Notes: generated from the letters alone by a model not told the origin. A stretch of DNA of 38,324 nt from an uncultured Coriobacteriaceae bacterium (GCA_902797175.1 CADBRX010000011.1:1-38324); one strand, 5' to 3'. Positions 8,097-16,632 are shown, counted from the stretch's first letter. Program-made: numbers and translations.

Positions 8097-8567
8097 TCAT
8101 CCCCTTGCGAGCACGGCAAAGCTCCGTCCCGGCATCACGAGACAACCGTCCACAAGAGACACCGCGCCGATGCGGTACACCAGCCCATACCCTGCAAGCA
8201 CCTCACTGCCATAGCGCTTATCCACCGACGACGGGTTGACCGCTAGCAGCAGCTCTCCCCTGCCATACACAAACGGTGACGTGGCCTCGTCGTCATTAAC
8301 CACCACAAATGGCGCATCGGCCTGCAGGCCCTCACGCTCATGGCGCAAGGCCACCAGTCTTTGGACCTCCCGCAGCACTACGAGCGGAACCAGCAGACCT
8401 GGGACGAGCTGCTTAGGATTGAGAGCGGAGAGTAGCGCGCATCCTTGCTCCCCAAACCACGCGCTGTGGTGATAGCTCCGCAGGTACGTGATGGGATCGC
8501 GGAAAGGCGGCTCGCGTGGCAGGCCGTCTCGGGCGCCCCAAGGGTTGGTTCGAGCCCAAATTGCTAT
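8097..8567 (-). pseudogene. C-terminal remnant of a GH13 alpha-glucosidase-type enzyme
   Basis: The minus-strand reading has the ending of family 13 glycosidases: NPWGARDGLPREPPF, then a helix leading to LREVQRLVALRHEREGLQAD, SPFVYGRGELLLAVNPSS and a beta-domain ending in PGRSFAVLARG before TGA. The catalytic barrel that should precede it is absent; to its right the strand runs into the promoter and start of the deaminase gene. About 155 codons remain. It is best read as a truncated gene; the original enzyme could have been an alpha-glucosidase or a sugar phosphorylase. Confidence 0.6.
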
Positions 8568-8570
8568 CAT
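8562..8570 (+). promoter_or_regulatory. Extended -10 of the deaminase gene
   Basis: TGCTATCAT lies 32 bases before the ATG at 8602. The same GCTAnnnT core at similar distance precedes several other genes here. Confidence 0.45.
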
Positions 8571-8601
8571 GCCCTTACGGATGAGCATGGAAGGCGGGCG
8601 C

Positions 8602-11079
8602 ATGGAGCCATTCGGACAGTTCTACCTCGACAAGGAGAAGGACCTCGTCGTCGACCTCTTTCGCGAGGGAGACGAGCTGCACTACGTGCTCAGGACGCCC
8701 AACCACGGAACGGGCAACCTCATCACCAACCTCGCCTCCCTGTGCGATCTGGAACTCCAGACGGACGAGGACGGTCTCAGGGTGATCCGTGGCACGCTTC
8801 CCTGCTACATCGACGGCGACAACCGCATGCTCTACGTCTTCCGCCTGCTCGACACGAAGGTGGCCAACATCTACCCGGACGGCAGGATCGAACGGAAGGC
8901 GTCCATACCCGCCATCGCAAAGACCCTGATGAGCCAGACCAAGGACTACCGGCAGGACTTCCGCAAGACCCTTGTGAAGACCTACATCCTGCGCGAGTGC
9001 AAGTTCCGGTGTGACCTGCACACCCACATGAACGCCAACCTGAGCCCCGACATCCTCATCGCCCTCGGCATCCACCACCAGATTCGCTACCCGCTCTACT
9101 ACATCCGCAAGCTGGGACTTCGGGTGTCACCCGAGCAGAAGCGGCTCCTCGCGGCGCGCCGGACGCAGACGGCCGTTTTGCTACACGACTCCCCTCTCAA
9201 GGGCAAGTTCCTCGATCGCAGGATCAATGACGAGACGTATCTCAACTTCGCCTCGCTCATACTCGAGAACCTCGAGAACGCAGCGTGGAACATCCCCAGG
9301 ATCAGGGCGTCGCTGGCCATCATGAAGGACGGCCAGGCCGTCTTCACCAACCTCGAGAAGGTCTATCTGTACCGGTACGTCTTCTGCAAGGGCACGCCCG
9401 CCGACGACCCGATCCAGATTGACGGAACTGAGCGCATCCCCGATGCCGATATAGTCCAGGCCCTGGCGCTGATGGCAAGGGACCGTAGAGACCCCGAGTT
9501 TGCCACGAACACCCTCTTCCAAGACAAGCTGCTGTGGATCGCACGAAGCTATGCCAGGTGCGGCATCGACTACGCGGAGATTTCCGACACGACCTTGGCA
9601 AAGCCCGAGGACGCGCCACGCATGCTGGCCGAGGTCCATGCGGTGATGCCGGCCATCAGGCAGGAGACCGGCGTCACGCTGCGCTTCTTGGCGGCAGTCA
9701 GGCGTACGCCACTCACCATCGTGAAGGACCAGATCGCCCCGGACGACGCCGTGCGCAGGAACCTGCAGGCCATACGCGCGGTGGCGGGAGACCCGTACGT
9801 GGCTGGTTGCGACATCGTCGGTGAGGAGATCAACGACATACGCGACCTCGCCCCCGTGCTGGCGGAGCTCGACCAGATCGCTGCGGAACATCCCAGCTTC
9901 ACGATTCGCATCCACGCCGGGGAGAACGACGGCCTGCGCGACAACGTGGCCAACGCGATCAAGTGCGTCCGAGAGGGACTGGCTCCCGGCCAGCCCATGC
10001 CCCTCGTCCGCATCGGCCACGGGCTCTACACCAGAAACCTTGCCTCTGCCAAGGGACGGCAGCTGCTGGAGGACCTGAGGGACAGCGGAGCGGTCCTGGA
10101 GTTCCAGATCACTTCGAACGTCCGGCTGAACAACCTGAGCCAGCTGGAGCGCCACCCCCTGCGCCAATACCTGGCAGCGGGTGTGCCCTGCGTGCAGGGA
10201 ACGGACGGTGGGGCCATCTATGGAACGGACTCCATCGACGAGCAGCTCGCGCTCGAGAAGACGCTCAACCTCACCAAGGACGAGCTTGTCGCCATGCGCC
10301 ATGCGGAGGACGCGGTCCGGCAGCGCGGCCTCGCCGCCCTTGAGGAGAAGATGCGCGCCTTTGCCAAGGAGGCTGGGACGGAAGACGTCGAGGCCTTCTA
10401 CGCAGCACGGATACGGGCACAGCAGCCTCCCGAGGAGACCCTGCTTGACCTCCCGGACACTAAGGACAGCGCCGTGGTCTTCTCGGACGCGATCGAGGAG
10501 CTTCCCTGCGACCGGGTGCCGGTGATACTCGTGGGCGGTTCCTTCAACAACGACCGTCACGTGACCCGGCGGCGGCGCGAGGTCTGCGCACAGCTGGACG
10601 AGGTCCTGGCCAAGGGTGACCCTCACAAGATGTTCCTGGTCATAGGCCACAGCCTCTCAGGCTACGAGCAGTATGTCGCTAGGCGAAACCAGGGGAAGTT
10701 CGATATCTACGCCTTCGTTCCCGCACGGATTGGGGCGAAGGAGGCAGATGCCCTGACGCGGTCGGGCGTCCGCATACGTCCCTCCATCGAGCCCAGCCCC
10801 ATGGGCATCTACAAGAGCGTCGCCTACGAGGTCTTCAAGCGCCGGCCCTCGGTCCTCATCGCGCTTGACGGCAACTCCTCCGGCGCGAACATGATCCAAG
10901 ACGCCAAGAACGGCAAGCGCAAATGCCACATGTTCGTCCTTGACCGGAGGGGCATGCTGCGCGAGAAGGCCAAGGGCCTCGAGGGGTACGTGTCCCTGTT
11001 CAGGCCAGGCGACGACCTGGCAGGCATGGTCTGCGCCGCCGTGGAGACCTGCTATCCCGAGCGGTGGCTCAAGCAGTAG
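8602..11079 (+). CDS. Adenosine deaminase fused to SLOG/DprA-like domain
   Basis: This 825-residue protein has three parts. Residues 1 to about 135 are an unrecognised N-terminal domain. Residues about 136-600 are an adenosine deaminase-type metal hydrolase: HTH (His140, His142), HAGEN (His438, Glu441), GHG (His473), an ITSNVRLNN segment and TDGG (Asp535). Residues about 638-825 form a Rossmann-like domain with VILVGGS (641-647) and VLIALDGNSSGA (751-762), which resembles the nucleotide-binding loops of SLOG/DprA proteins. Ordinary adenosine deaminases have about 330-350 residues. The ATG at 8602 is chosen for GGAAGG upstream and a -10 box 32 bases away. The gene is alone in its transcript. 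The role may be nucleoside/nucleotide signalling or defence, which is inference; the deaminase fold is well supported. Confidence 0.85.
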   Translation: MEPFGQFYLDKEKDLVVDLFREGDELHYVLRTPNHGTGNLITNLASLCDLELQTDEDGLRVIRGTLPCYIDGDNRMLYVFRLLDTKVANIYPDGRIERKASIPAIAKTLMSQTKDYRQDFRKTLVKTYILRECKFRCDLHTHMNANLSPDILIALGIHHQIRYPLYYIRKLGLRVSPEQKRLLAARRTQTAVLLHDSPLKGKFLDRRINDETYLNFASLILENLENAAWNIPRIRASLAIMKDGQAVFTNLEKVYLYRYVFCKGTPADDPIQIDGTERIPDADIVQALALMARDRRDPEFATNTLFQDKLLWIARSYARCGIDYAEISDTTLAKPEDAPRMLAEVHAVMPAIRQETGVTLRFLAAVRRTPLTIVKDQIAPDDAVRRNLQAIRAVAGDPYVAGCDIVGEEINDIRDLAPVLAELDQIAAEHPSFTIRIHAGENDGLRDNVANAIKCVREGLAPGQPMPLVRIGHGLYTRNLASAKGRQLLEDLRDSGAVLEFQITSNVRLNNLSQLERHPLRQYLAAGVPCVQGTDGGAIYGTDSIDEQLALEKTLNLTKDELVAMRHAEDAVRQRGLAALEEKMRAFAKEAGTEDVEAFYAARIRAQQPPEETLLDLPDTKDSAVVFSDAIEELPCDRVPVILVGGSFNNDRHVTRRRREVCAQLDEVLAKGDPHKMFLVIGHSLSGYEQYVARRNQGKFDIYAFVPARIGAKEADALTRSGVRIRPSIEPSPMGIYKSVAYEVFKRRPSVLIALDGNSSGANMIQDAKNGKRKCHMFVLDRRGMLREKAKGLEGYVSLFRPGDDLAGMVCAAVETCYPERWLKQ

Positions 11080-11130
11080 CGCTATCCCTCTGGCTCCTCC
11101 CCCAGGTAGCTGGCCTGCATACGCAAAGGC

Positions 11131-11793
11131 CTAAGCAGGCCCGCAGCCAAAGAGCACATTGCGGAAGAAGTCCTCAGTCCACTCAGCGCCCATCGCCTTT
11201 TTGACAGGATCGGTTGCAGGCCCGCCATTGGAGAGAAGGCCTTCGCTGTAGACGCTCGCCTTGTGCTTCTTCTCCTCAGGGTCGCTCGGTTCCGCCTTGG
11301 CAGCTGCCTCAAGGTATGCCTGGAGAAACGCCTGGGAGTATCCGTCAAAGGCTGCGGCATCCTTGCGCTTTCCCTTGAGGTTCAGCCCCGGCTTCATCAC
11401 CAGATAGTCGTACCAGTAGTCCTTGTCTTTTGAAATGTTGGGGCATTGGGCGGCCACGGCTTCCATCGGGTCGGCGCGGAAGCTTGAGCCGAGCAACGAG
11501 TCGTACATCTCTGCAATCAGCACTTCGCGCCCGAACGCGTGGACGCGATCAAGCGAGAAGAGCGGGGCGTCAACACTAAAGGGATTCAGCACGAGGGTTT
11601 CCATCTTCATCAACCCGAACATGCCGTTCGCGCTCATCACGCCAACATGGCCAAATCCAGCCGCTTCGTACGCAACTGCGGAGAACTTCATCCCCGAAGC
11701 CTTGAACTCACGCGCCAATTCAGGCTTCTCGATGAGCTCGTAGGCGGAAGCAATCATATCAAGTAGGTTGAACGTCGCTTTTGCCCCAGACAT
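11131..11793 (-). CDS. Unknown conserved-looking cytosolic protein
   Basis: This 220-residue protein has no signal peptide or membrane segment. It reads as a mixed alpha/beta domain with SGMKFSAVAYEAAGFG, LDRVHAFGREVLIAEMYDS and YWYDYLVMKPGLNLKG segments, then a charged, helical C-terminus. I do not recognise the family. The ATG at 11793 is chosen because AGGAAAGGA precedes it; a longer reading upstream runs through a TATAAT promoter box at 11868-11873. It converges with the deaminase gene, leaving 51 bases between them. Confidence 0.7.
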   Translation of the reverse strand: MSGAKATFNLLDMIASAYELIEKPELAREFKASGMKFSAVAYEAAGFGHVGVMSANGMFGLMKMETLVLNPFSVDAPLFSLDRVHAFGREVLIAEMYDSLLGSSFRADPMEAVAAQCPNISKDKDYWYDYLVMKPGLNLKGKRKDAAAFDGYSQAFLQAYLEAAAKAEPSDPEEKKHKASVYSEGLLSNGGPATDPVKKAMGAEWTEDFFRNVLFGCGPA

Positions 11794-11867
11794 CCCTTGT
11801 CCTTTCCTCGTTATGTCTTTCCCCATGCAAGCTGCAGCGCCAACAAGATCGAAACAATCCCTGCCGA

Positions 11868-11873
11868 TTATAC
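11868..11873 (-). promoter_or_regulatory. TATAAT -10 box for the gene at 11793
   Basis: A consensus TATAAT on the minus strand, 75 bases before the ATG at 11793. No good -35 is seen, so this is suggestive only. Confidence 0.35.
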
Positions 11874-12025
11874 GAGGTTTGCGCATGGCATTTTGGGCAG
11901 CTCTCCGGAAATGCGTGCTCCAAGTCGCTCACCTGCATGGATGTCTGTCCGATGCGCATCTCAACCATTGCGTCCATGGCACGGCTCAACCGCTAAAGGA
12001 AAGGCATGGGACCTGATAATGAACT

Positions 12026-12034
12026 TGCTATGAT
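12026..12034 (+). promoter_or_regulatory. Extended -10 of the TIM-barrel gene
   Basis: TGCTATGAT lies 34 bases before the ATG at 12068, with the TG of an extended -10. Confidence 0.5.
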
Positions 12035-12067
12035 TGCCTCGGGCGATGCACGAGAGAGGTTGCCATC

Positions 12068-13171
12068 ATGAGACACATCCTTCAGATATGCACAGGTGCC
12101 TGGGACGAGTCCAACTACACGATCGAGGCGATCATCGAGAGGGTACGGGTCATCTCCGCCAAGATCTCCGTTGACAAAGAAATCATCGGTTGGAGCATCG
12201 ACAAGTCGCTCTATCAGAAGGTAGGCGATTTCTTGCATGGACAGGGCATCCAGATGCTGCTCTGGCTCCCCTGTTTCTCGGAGATAGGGGGAATCGCCCA
12301 ACCCGACGAGACGGTAGACGTTTTTGGGCAAAGCATCATCGTTCCCCTCGCGCAGCCTGGCGAGGACTTCGCCTTCTGCTGCCCGTCCTCACCCCGCAAC
12401 ATCCAGATCGTCGAATCGCTCTATGAGGAGCACTTTGCGGACTGTGGCTTCGACGGGGTGTTTCTTGACAAGGTCAGGGGCCAGTCCTTTGTCGCGGGTG
12501 TCCCAGGCGTGTTGAGCTGTGGATGTGAGCGGTGTCAGAAGGCCTTCTTGGAAAGGGGCGTGGACCTTGAGGGTGTCCGCAACCTCTACGAAGAGAAGGG
12601 AGACGCCTTCTTTGACATGCGCTCCTACCCGCCGGGTGGCGAGTTTGAGCTCGTAGAGCCGGTGGCACAGCGCTTCTTCGAGGCCAAGGAGGAGATTGTC
12701 GCATCCGCCGTGTGGGAGCTCTGCGACTTCTTCAGGAATAAGGGACTGGAGGTCGGACTCGACTTGTTCGCACCTCTGGTCAGCAGGTTCGTCGGACAGA
12801 ACTACGCGCTGATCACCAAGCGCGCAGACTTCATCAAGCCCATGCTCTACCGAAGGACCGAGGCCCCCGCCGGCATCGGATACGAGTACGAACTCTTCGA
12901 GAAGCATGCTCCTGCCGCGCGAAAGCCAGCGGCTCCGGCGATGGACCGGGCATTCATGGACACCCAACTGGAGGCGGTTGGACAGGCCTCTTGCGAGCGA
13001 TACCCCGGCATAGAGATCAACTACCTAAAGGACATCGCACGGACGGACCCAGGCTACGTCCGCGAGTCTCTGGCCGAGGTCAAGGAGTTCGGATTCGAGG
13101 GTGTAGCCCTCTGCTGGAACGTGATGGAAGCTCCTGAAGGGCATATCGAAGCTATCGCGGATCTTGCTTGA
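12068..13171 (+). CDS. Probable TIM-barrel, glycosidase-like protein
   Basis: The 367-residue protein has no signal peptide. Its strand-helix order and segments such as GIQMLLWLPCF, CGFDGVFLDKVRG, GLEVGLDLFAPLVSRF, ADFIKPMLYRR and FGFEGVALCWNVME look like a (beta/alpha)8 barrel related to uncharacterised glycosyl-hydrolase-like proteins. Two acidic residues at strand ends (Asp in VFLDK, Asp in GLDLF) could be catalytic. A CGCERC segment in the middle might bind metal. AGAGAGG precedes the ATG. It converges with the radical SAM gene, with only seven bases between stop codons. The substrate is unknown; the fold assignment is inference. Confidence 0.65.
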   Translation: MRHILQICTGAWDESNYTIEAIIERVRVISAKISVDKEIIGWSIDKSLYQKVGDFLHGQGIQMLLWLPCFSEIGGIAQPDETVDVFGQSIIVPLAQPGEDFAFCCPSSPRNIQIVESLYEEHFADCGFDGVFLDKVRGQSFVAGVPGVLSCGCERCQKAFLERGVDLEGVRNLYEEKGDAFFDMRSYPPGGEFELVEPVAQRFFEAKEEIVASAVWELCDFFRNKGLEVGLDLFAPLVSRFVGQNYALITKRADFIKPMLYRRTEAPAGIGYEYELFEKHAPAARKPAAPAMDRAFMDTQLEAVGQASCERYPGIEINYLKDIARTDPGYVRESLAEVKEFGFEGVALCWNVMEAPEGHIEAIADLA

Positions 13172-13178
13172 ACTACGT

Positions 13179-14036
13179 TCAGAACAGCCGTGGCTGCAGC
13201 TCCGGGAACGCCGCCGCATACGCGAAGCACTCGTCGGGCGTATGCAGGATGCCGCGTTCCCCGCATACCTTGCTGAAGGAAGCCATGAGGTGATCGTTGT
13301 TCTCGCTCACCACGTTGTAGACGTTCCCGTATGTGGCGCGATAGCGATCCGACAGCCCCGGGAAGTGCTGGTCAAGGAACGCGTAGTAATGCTCGCGGTT
13401 GCCCTCGCGCAAGGTTAGTCCCACGCCGAAGCACACGATGCCCTTGACCTGTGCCTCAATGCACCAGTTGAGCAGCGTGAGGTAGTTCTCGTCGGTGTCG
13501 GTGAGCCATGGGAGGAAGGGGCACAGCCATACGATGGTGGGGATGTGCCGGTCACGCAGGTCGCAGAGCACCTCGAAGCGTCGGCTCGAGGGGCACACGC
13601 CCGGCTCCACCATGCGCGACAGTTCGTCATCGGCAATGGTGAGCGTGACCTGTACCACTGCCTTCGTACGACGGTTGATATCTGCCAGAAGGTCGATGTC
13701 ACGCAGCACGAGGTCCGACTTGGTGATGACCGAGGCGCCGAACCCGTAGTCGTAGATCAGCTCGAGGCAGCGACGCGTGAGGCGAAGGTCACGCTCTATG
13801 GGCTGATAGGGGTCACTCATCGATCCCGTGCCTATCATGCAGGGCTTTCGACGTCGGCGCAGGATATCCTCAAGCAGCTCCGGAGCGTTGGCCTTCACGG
13901 CAACGTCCTCGAAGTCGTGCTCGATGTGGTAGCACACGCTGCGGCTGTCACAGTATGCGCAGCCATGCATGCACCCACGATACAGGTTCATGCCGTTCCA
14001 TCGTGTGAGCAGCGATTTTGCCTGTATGAAGCGCAC
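13179..14036 (-). CDS. SplB-like radical SAM protein
   Basis: The 285-residue protein carries the [4Fe-4S]/SAM motif CxxxCxxC as CMHGCAYC (Cys22, Cys26, Cys29), followed by IGTGSMSDPYQPIE and VITKSDLVLRDIDLL. These are typical of the SplB-type (spore photoproduct lyase-like, COG1533) radical SAM group. Most members outside spore formers have unknown substrates. The GTG at 14036 is chosen because GGAGG lies six bases upstream; a GTG at 14069 would add eleven residues but has a weaker site. It is divergent from the XRE regulator gene. A role in RiPP maturation is conceivable but nothing next to it supports that. Confidence 0.85.
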   Translation of the reverse strand: MRFIQAKSLLTRWNGMNLYRGCMHGCAYCDSRSVCYHIEHDFEDVAVKANAPELLEDILRRRRKPCMIGTGSMSDPYQPIERDLRLTRRCLELIYDYGFGASVITKSDLVLRDIDLLADINRRTKAVVQVTLTIADDELSRMVEPGVCPSSRRFEVLCDLRDRHIPTIVWLCPFLPWLTDTDENYLTLLNWCIEAQVKGIVCFGVGLTLREGNREHYYAFLDQHFPGLSDRYRATYGNVYNVVSENNDHLMASFSKVCGERGILHTPDECFAYAAAFPELQPRLF

Positions 14037-14240
14037 TGCAGCCCTCCGCTCGGTTCCACAAAGAGACACCCCAACTGTACCTTTTACTATCAGTGCTGGC
14101 CAAACTCAACAAACAGGCATATCCCGTCGCAAGGAGGTCTTCTACCCCAACAGCCCCTTCGTCATCTAGACGGCCCGAGCGCACATGCCTAGCTGGGAAA
14201 GCGAGACGGTTCGCCAACTATGTCCACTATACCAACTAAT

Positions 14241-14281
14241 TGCAATATATAGTTGACACTACTAATGATGCAATATATACT
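14241..14281 (+). promoter_or_regulatory. Sigma-70 promoter with direct-repeat operator
   Basis: TTGACA (14253-14258), a 17-base spacer and TATACT (14276-14281) form a near-ideal promoter 23 bases before the GTG of the XRE gene. The word TGCAATATATA occurs twice, at 14241-14251 (just upstream of -35) and 14269-14279 (over the -10). Inverted CAACTA/TAGTTG lies at 14233-14238 and 14250-14255. The layout suggests repression by the XRE protein of its own promoter. The rest of 14037-14240 shows no gene. Confidence 0.75.
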
Positions 14282-14304
14282 TTGCATCGTCGGAAGGAGG
14301 CCCG

Positions 14305-14523
14305 GTGAGAAACCTCAGGATGAAGTTCAGGCGAATCGAGGTCGGCATGTCACAGACCCAGCTCGCCAAGGCGGCAGGGGTGACCAGGCAGACGATCGGC
14401 CTGATAGAGGCGGGTGAGTTCAACCCCTCGCTCAAGCTTTGCCTTGCCATCTGCAAGGCACTCGGAGTTACGCTCAACGACCTGTTTTGGGAGGAAGATA
14501 ACGATGATCAAGACCATGAGTAG
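14305..14523 (+). CDS. Small XRE-family DNA-binding regulator
   Basis: This 72-residue protein is a single helix-turn-helix domain: MSQTQLAKAAGVTRQTIGLIEAGEFNPSL is a canonical XRE motif, and VTLNDLFW ends the fifth helix. It resembles the short YozG-type regulators often paired with membrane proteins. It starts with GTG, with GGAAGGAGG four bases upstream, close behind a strong promoter that carries repeated sites. Its 3' end overlaps the start of the membrane protein gene by 20 bases, so the two are coupled. Likely autoregulation is inferred from the repeats in the promoter. Confidence 0.88.
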   Translation: MRNLRMKFRRIEVGMSQTQLAKAAGVTRQTIGLIEAGEFNPSLKLCLAICKALGVTLNDLFWEEDNDDQDHE

Positions 14524-14974
14524 TAACCTTGACGAGCGTCAGGAGCAGGCACTTCTCAAGATCGAGCACAACGGATGTTGGTTGGCTTTCTGGGGGCTCC
14601 TGACAGCACTGTTCGTTCAGAACGCGGCGTTCAATGGGGACCTCGACCGCATCATTGGTGAGCTGATCGTGTTCGTGGTGCTGAGCGTCTATCTAGGAGC
14701 ATCCTGCATGCGCGAGGGGGTCTGGGACCGGAGGCTCCGTCCCGACGCGAAGACCAACGCCGCCATCTCCTGCATCACGGGCCTGGTGATGGGCGTTGGG
14801 ATGTTCCTGCGCGTGCACGCCAACTACCCCGACAAGCCCATCGGAAGCATAGCCGCAGGCGTGTTTACGATGCTCTTTACAGGCACCATCTGCTTTGCCC
14901 TGCTCTCCATCTCGGCGAAGCTCTATCGCAAGCGCGTCGCCGAGCTCGAGGCTGACCCTGGCGACGAGGAGTAA
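14504..14974 (+). CDS. Four-helix membrane protein paired with XRE regulator
   Basis: This 156-residue protein has four hydrophobic segments (about residues 25-40, 50-67, 88-105 and 122-142) with a short charged tail. The arrangement, size and partnership with a small XRE regulator resemble DUF6773/DUF3169-type proteins; the family name is a guess from pattern. The ATG at 14504 has GGGAGGAAG upstream and lies inside the end of the XRE gene. Its function in this common pair is not known; a membrane stress or toxin/immunity role has been suggested for similar pairs. Confidence 0.75.
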   Translation: MIKTMSSNLDERQEQALLKIEHNGCWLAFWGLLTALFVQNAAFNGDLDRIIGELIVFVVLSVYLGASCMREGVWDRRLRPDAKTNAAISCITGLVMGVGMFLRVHANYPDKPIGSIAAGVFTMLFTGTICFALLSISAKLYRKRVAELEADPGDEE

Positions 14975-15055
14975 CCCCCGGCCCTTCTAGCGGCGGGTCC
15001 GCTCATACATCGCATGAACGAATGACTCCGGGTCGTTGCGATACGCAGGGCACTT

Positions 15056-15232
15056 ATGCATGACACGTGCTGGTTCGATGACCGCTGCCTTAACACATGG
15101 CACTACTACAAGGCAAAGGGCTACTGCAAGAGCACCATGGAGGAAAACGAGAACTGCGGCAACGTCGACCGTTGCAGTTCCGGTGTCGTGGAATATCCAA
15201 AGTGCCATCAGGACGTGTACTGGGGCGAGTAA
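15056..15232 (+). CDS. Cys-rich 58-residue protein
   Basis: A short reading from ATG 15056 to TAA 15232 encodes 58 residues with six cysteines (positions 5, 11, 24, 34, 40, 50) and five Trp/Tyr-rich spots, such as CLNTWHYYKAKGYC. The composition is far from random and there is no hydrophobic signal. An in-frame TGA at 15023 limits the start. The ribosome site is weak. A strong terminator follows 33 bases after the stop, which supports a real transcript. It may be a small metal- or disulphide-bound protein; no family recognised. It could end the XRE/membrane operon, 81 bases upstream. Confidence 0.6.
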   Translation: MHDTCWFDDRCLNTWHYYKAKGYCKSTMEENENCGNVDRCSSGVVEYPKCHQDVYWGE

Positions 15233-15265
15233 CCCCAGTCACACATACACAGCCTGACCAGCCTG

Positions 15266-15300
15266 AAAGGCGCGCCCGTTCGTGGCGCGCCTTTCTTTTG
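15266..15300 (+). terminator. Rho-independent terminator
   Basis: Perfect 11-base arms AAAGGCGCGCC (15266-15276) and GGCGCGCCTTT (15284-15294) with a 7-base loop, then CTTTT. It follows the Cys-rich gene. The minus-strand A-rich side could also stop transcripts from the lipoprotein gene at 15348. Confidence 0.85.
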
Positions 15301-15347
15301 GCTCGACGCTCGCCCAAAAGCCACAACGCGCAAATCTAGCGAGAGGC

Positions 15348-16592
15348 TTACCCGATGTAGTCACCAGACCACTTAACGTATGCGTCGCCGTACCCCGAGC
15401 CGTGCGCGGCCTGGAGCACGCGGTCTGCCTCAGCCTCGCTGGACGTGCATCCGAGCGAGACGACGTACCAAGGTTCGGAGTTAAGGTTCGACCAGTCAGT
15501 GGTTAGGAAAACCTCGGCTGCAAAGCCGCGTCGTTGAGCATCATCGGCAAAGTCCAATGCCTCGCCAAGATCCTTCGATGCGTAGGCCCAGACGCCACAG
15601 AACTCCTGCCTGCGACTCGACAAGCCTGAAGACGAGGCAGACTGCTCTGCCTCAGAGATGTGAATCCACGAGATAATCTCCTCAGGCGACAGCCCGAGGA
15701 AGTACTCGCTGGCGAGCGTCGCGTCGGACACCATGGTATTGGCAGAGTATGTTTTTCCTTCGCTGTCCACGTACATGATGTGAAGCACCGCCGGACGCAC
15801 GGCACCACCGGCCGTCACGTTGCCCAGCGTCCAAAGCTCGTCATCCGCCTCATACGGGAGGCTCGCACGCTCGCCCCAGTCAATCTCGGCAATCTGCACG
15901 CGGTCGCCGTTCAGTGCGCATTCCAGGACCATCTGCTGGAACCGCTCGTCAACGGTCCAATAGAGGCCCTTGGCAGCCCACGACCCCGGCATCCTCACCT
16001 CGATGCCCGCAGCGCTCACCACCTGGTCCTCGTAAGCTGATTTCTTGGCATCGTTCGCACCAGTAGAGGAACTATTCGCAGACGCGTTGTCCCCGTTTTC
16101 CGCATAGGTCTTGAAACGGGTCCCGTCCTCGTTAAAGAGCGGGTCAAGATAGGTAAGCATGTCCTCAAAATCCTCTTGCGAGGTCAGCTTGCGATCGTCC
16201 GGCACAAACACATGCGAGCTTCCGTCAGGAAACGTCAACTCGATCTTGCTGAGATCCGGAGCGATGCTGCCCGTCTGGCGACCGTCCTGTACGAGCGAAC
16301 AGCCGTGCACGGAATAATCGAACCCCGCCACGCCATCGATGCCGCCATGGTAGACCCACATGAGGTAGCAGCGCTCCTCGGAGGGGAACTCGAACCAGAA
16401 GCCGAAGTCCTCGGGAGTCCCATCACCCGGGGCGTACCATACGGTTCCCACGAGCTCGGCCGCCGTGATGGAGCGTCCCTCGTTCGCCCCGTCACCTGAC
16501 TCGGCACCCTTCGAGCCTGAGCATGCGGTAATCGGGAACGCCATGCACCAAAGAAGGGCGATGGTCAGGACAAAACGCAGGGTCTTGCTCAT
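15348..16592 (-). CDS. Lipoprotein with SPOR-like C-terminal domain
   Basis: The 414-residue protein has a signal peptide ending in the lipobox ITAC followed by SGSKG, so it is probably anchored outside the membrane. Residues about 40-150 form a beta-rich domain (VGTVWYAPG, then FWFEFPSEERCYLMW). A Ser/Asn/Asp-rich linker and a second domain with a WTVDERFQQMVLE segment follow. The last 80 residues (FCGVWAYASKDLGEALDFAD to the end) look like a SPOR-type repeat that could bind peptidoglycan. The ATG at 16592 has GGGGGA upstream and a TAGACT -10 box 35 bases away. Function unknown. Confidence 0.8.
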   Translation of the reverse strand: MSKTLRFVLTIALLWCMAFPITACSGSKGAESGDGANEGRSITAAELVGTVWYAPGDGTPEDFGFWFEFPSEERCYLMWVYHGGIDGVAGFDYSVHGCSLVQDGRQTGSIAPDLSKIELTFPDGSSHVFVPDDRKLTSQEDFEDMLTYLDPLFNEDGTRFKTYAENGDNASANSSSTGANDAKKSAYEDQVVSAAGIEVRMPGSWAAKGLYWTVDERFQQMVLECALNGDRVQIAEIDWGERASLPYEADDELWTLGNVTAGGAVRPAVLHIMYVDSEGKTYSANTMVSDATLASEYFLGLSPEEIISWIHISEAEQSASSSGLSSRRQEFCGVWAYASKDLGEALDFADDAQRRGFAAEVFLTTDWSNLNSEPWYVVSLGCTSSEAEADRVLQAAHGSGYGDAYVKWSGDYIG

Positions 16593-16626
16593 AGATTCCC
16601 CCAAAGAACGCCCGGGCTTCGAACGC

Positions 16627-16632
16627 AGTCTA
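16627..16632 (-). promoter_or_regulatory. -10 box of the SPOR-like lipoprotein gene
   Basis: TAGACT preceded by TATGC on the minus strand (extended -10), 35 bases before the ATG at 16592. Confidence 0.45.

Noticed and set aside
9181..10650. Long minus-strand reading of 489 codons opposite the deaminase gene
   Set aside because: Composition is typical of an antisense shadow and the plus strand carries clear catalytic motifs.
11759..11989. Minus-strand 76-codon reading with CPKCH and CWRC pairs
   Set aside because: It covers the likely TATAAT promoter and the start of the gene at 11793 and has no ribosome site. The Cys pairs look accidental.
14987..15208. Minus-strand reading with a natural-looking end (MHKCPAYRNDPESFVHAMYE)
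   Set aside because: Its upstream part is low-quality sequence opposite the Cys-rich gene, and no start with a ribosome site is found. At most the last 24 codons could be a remnant.
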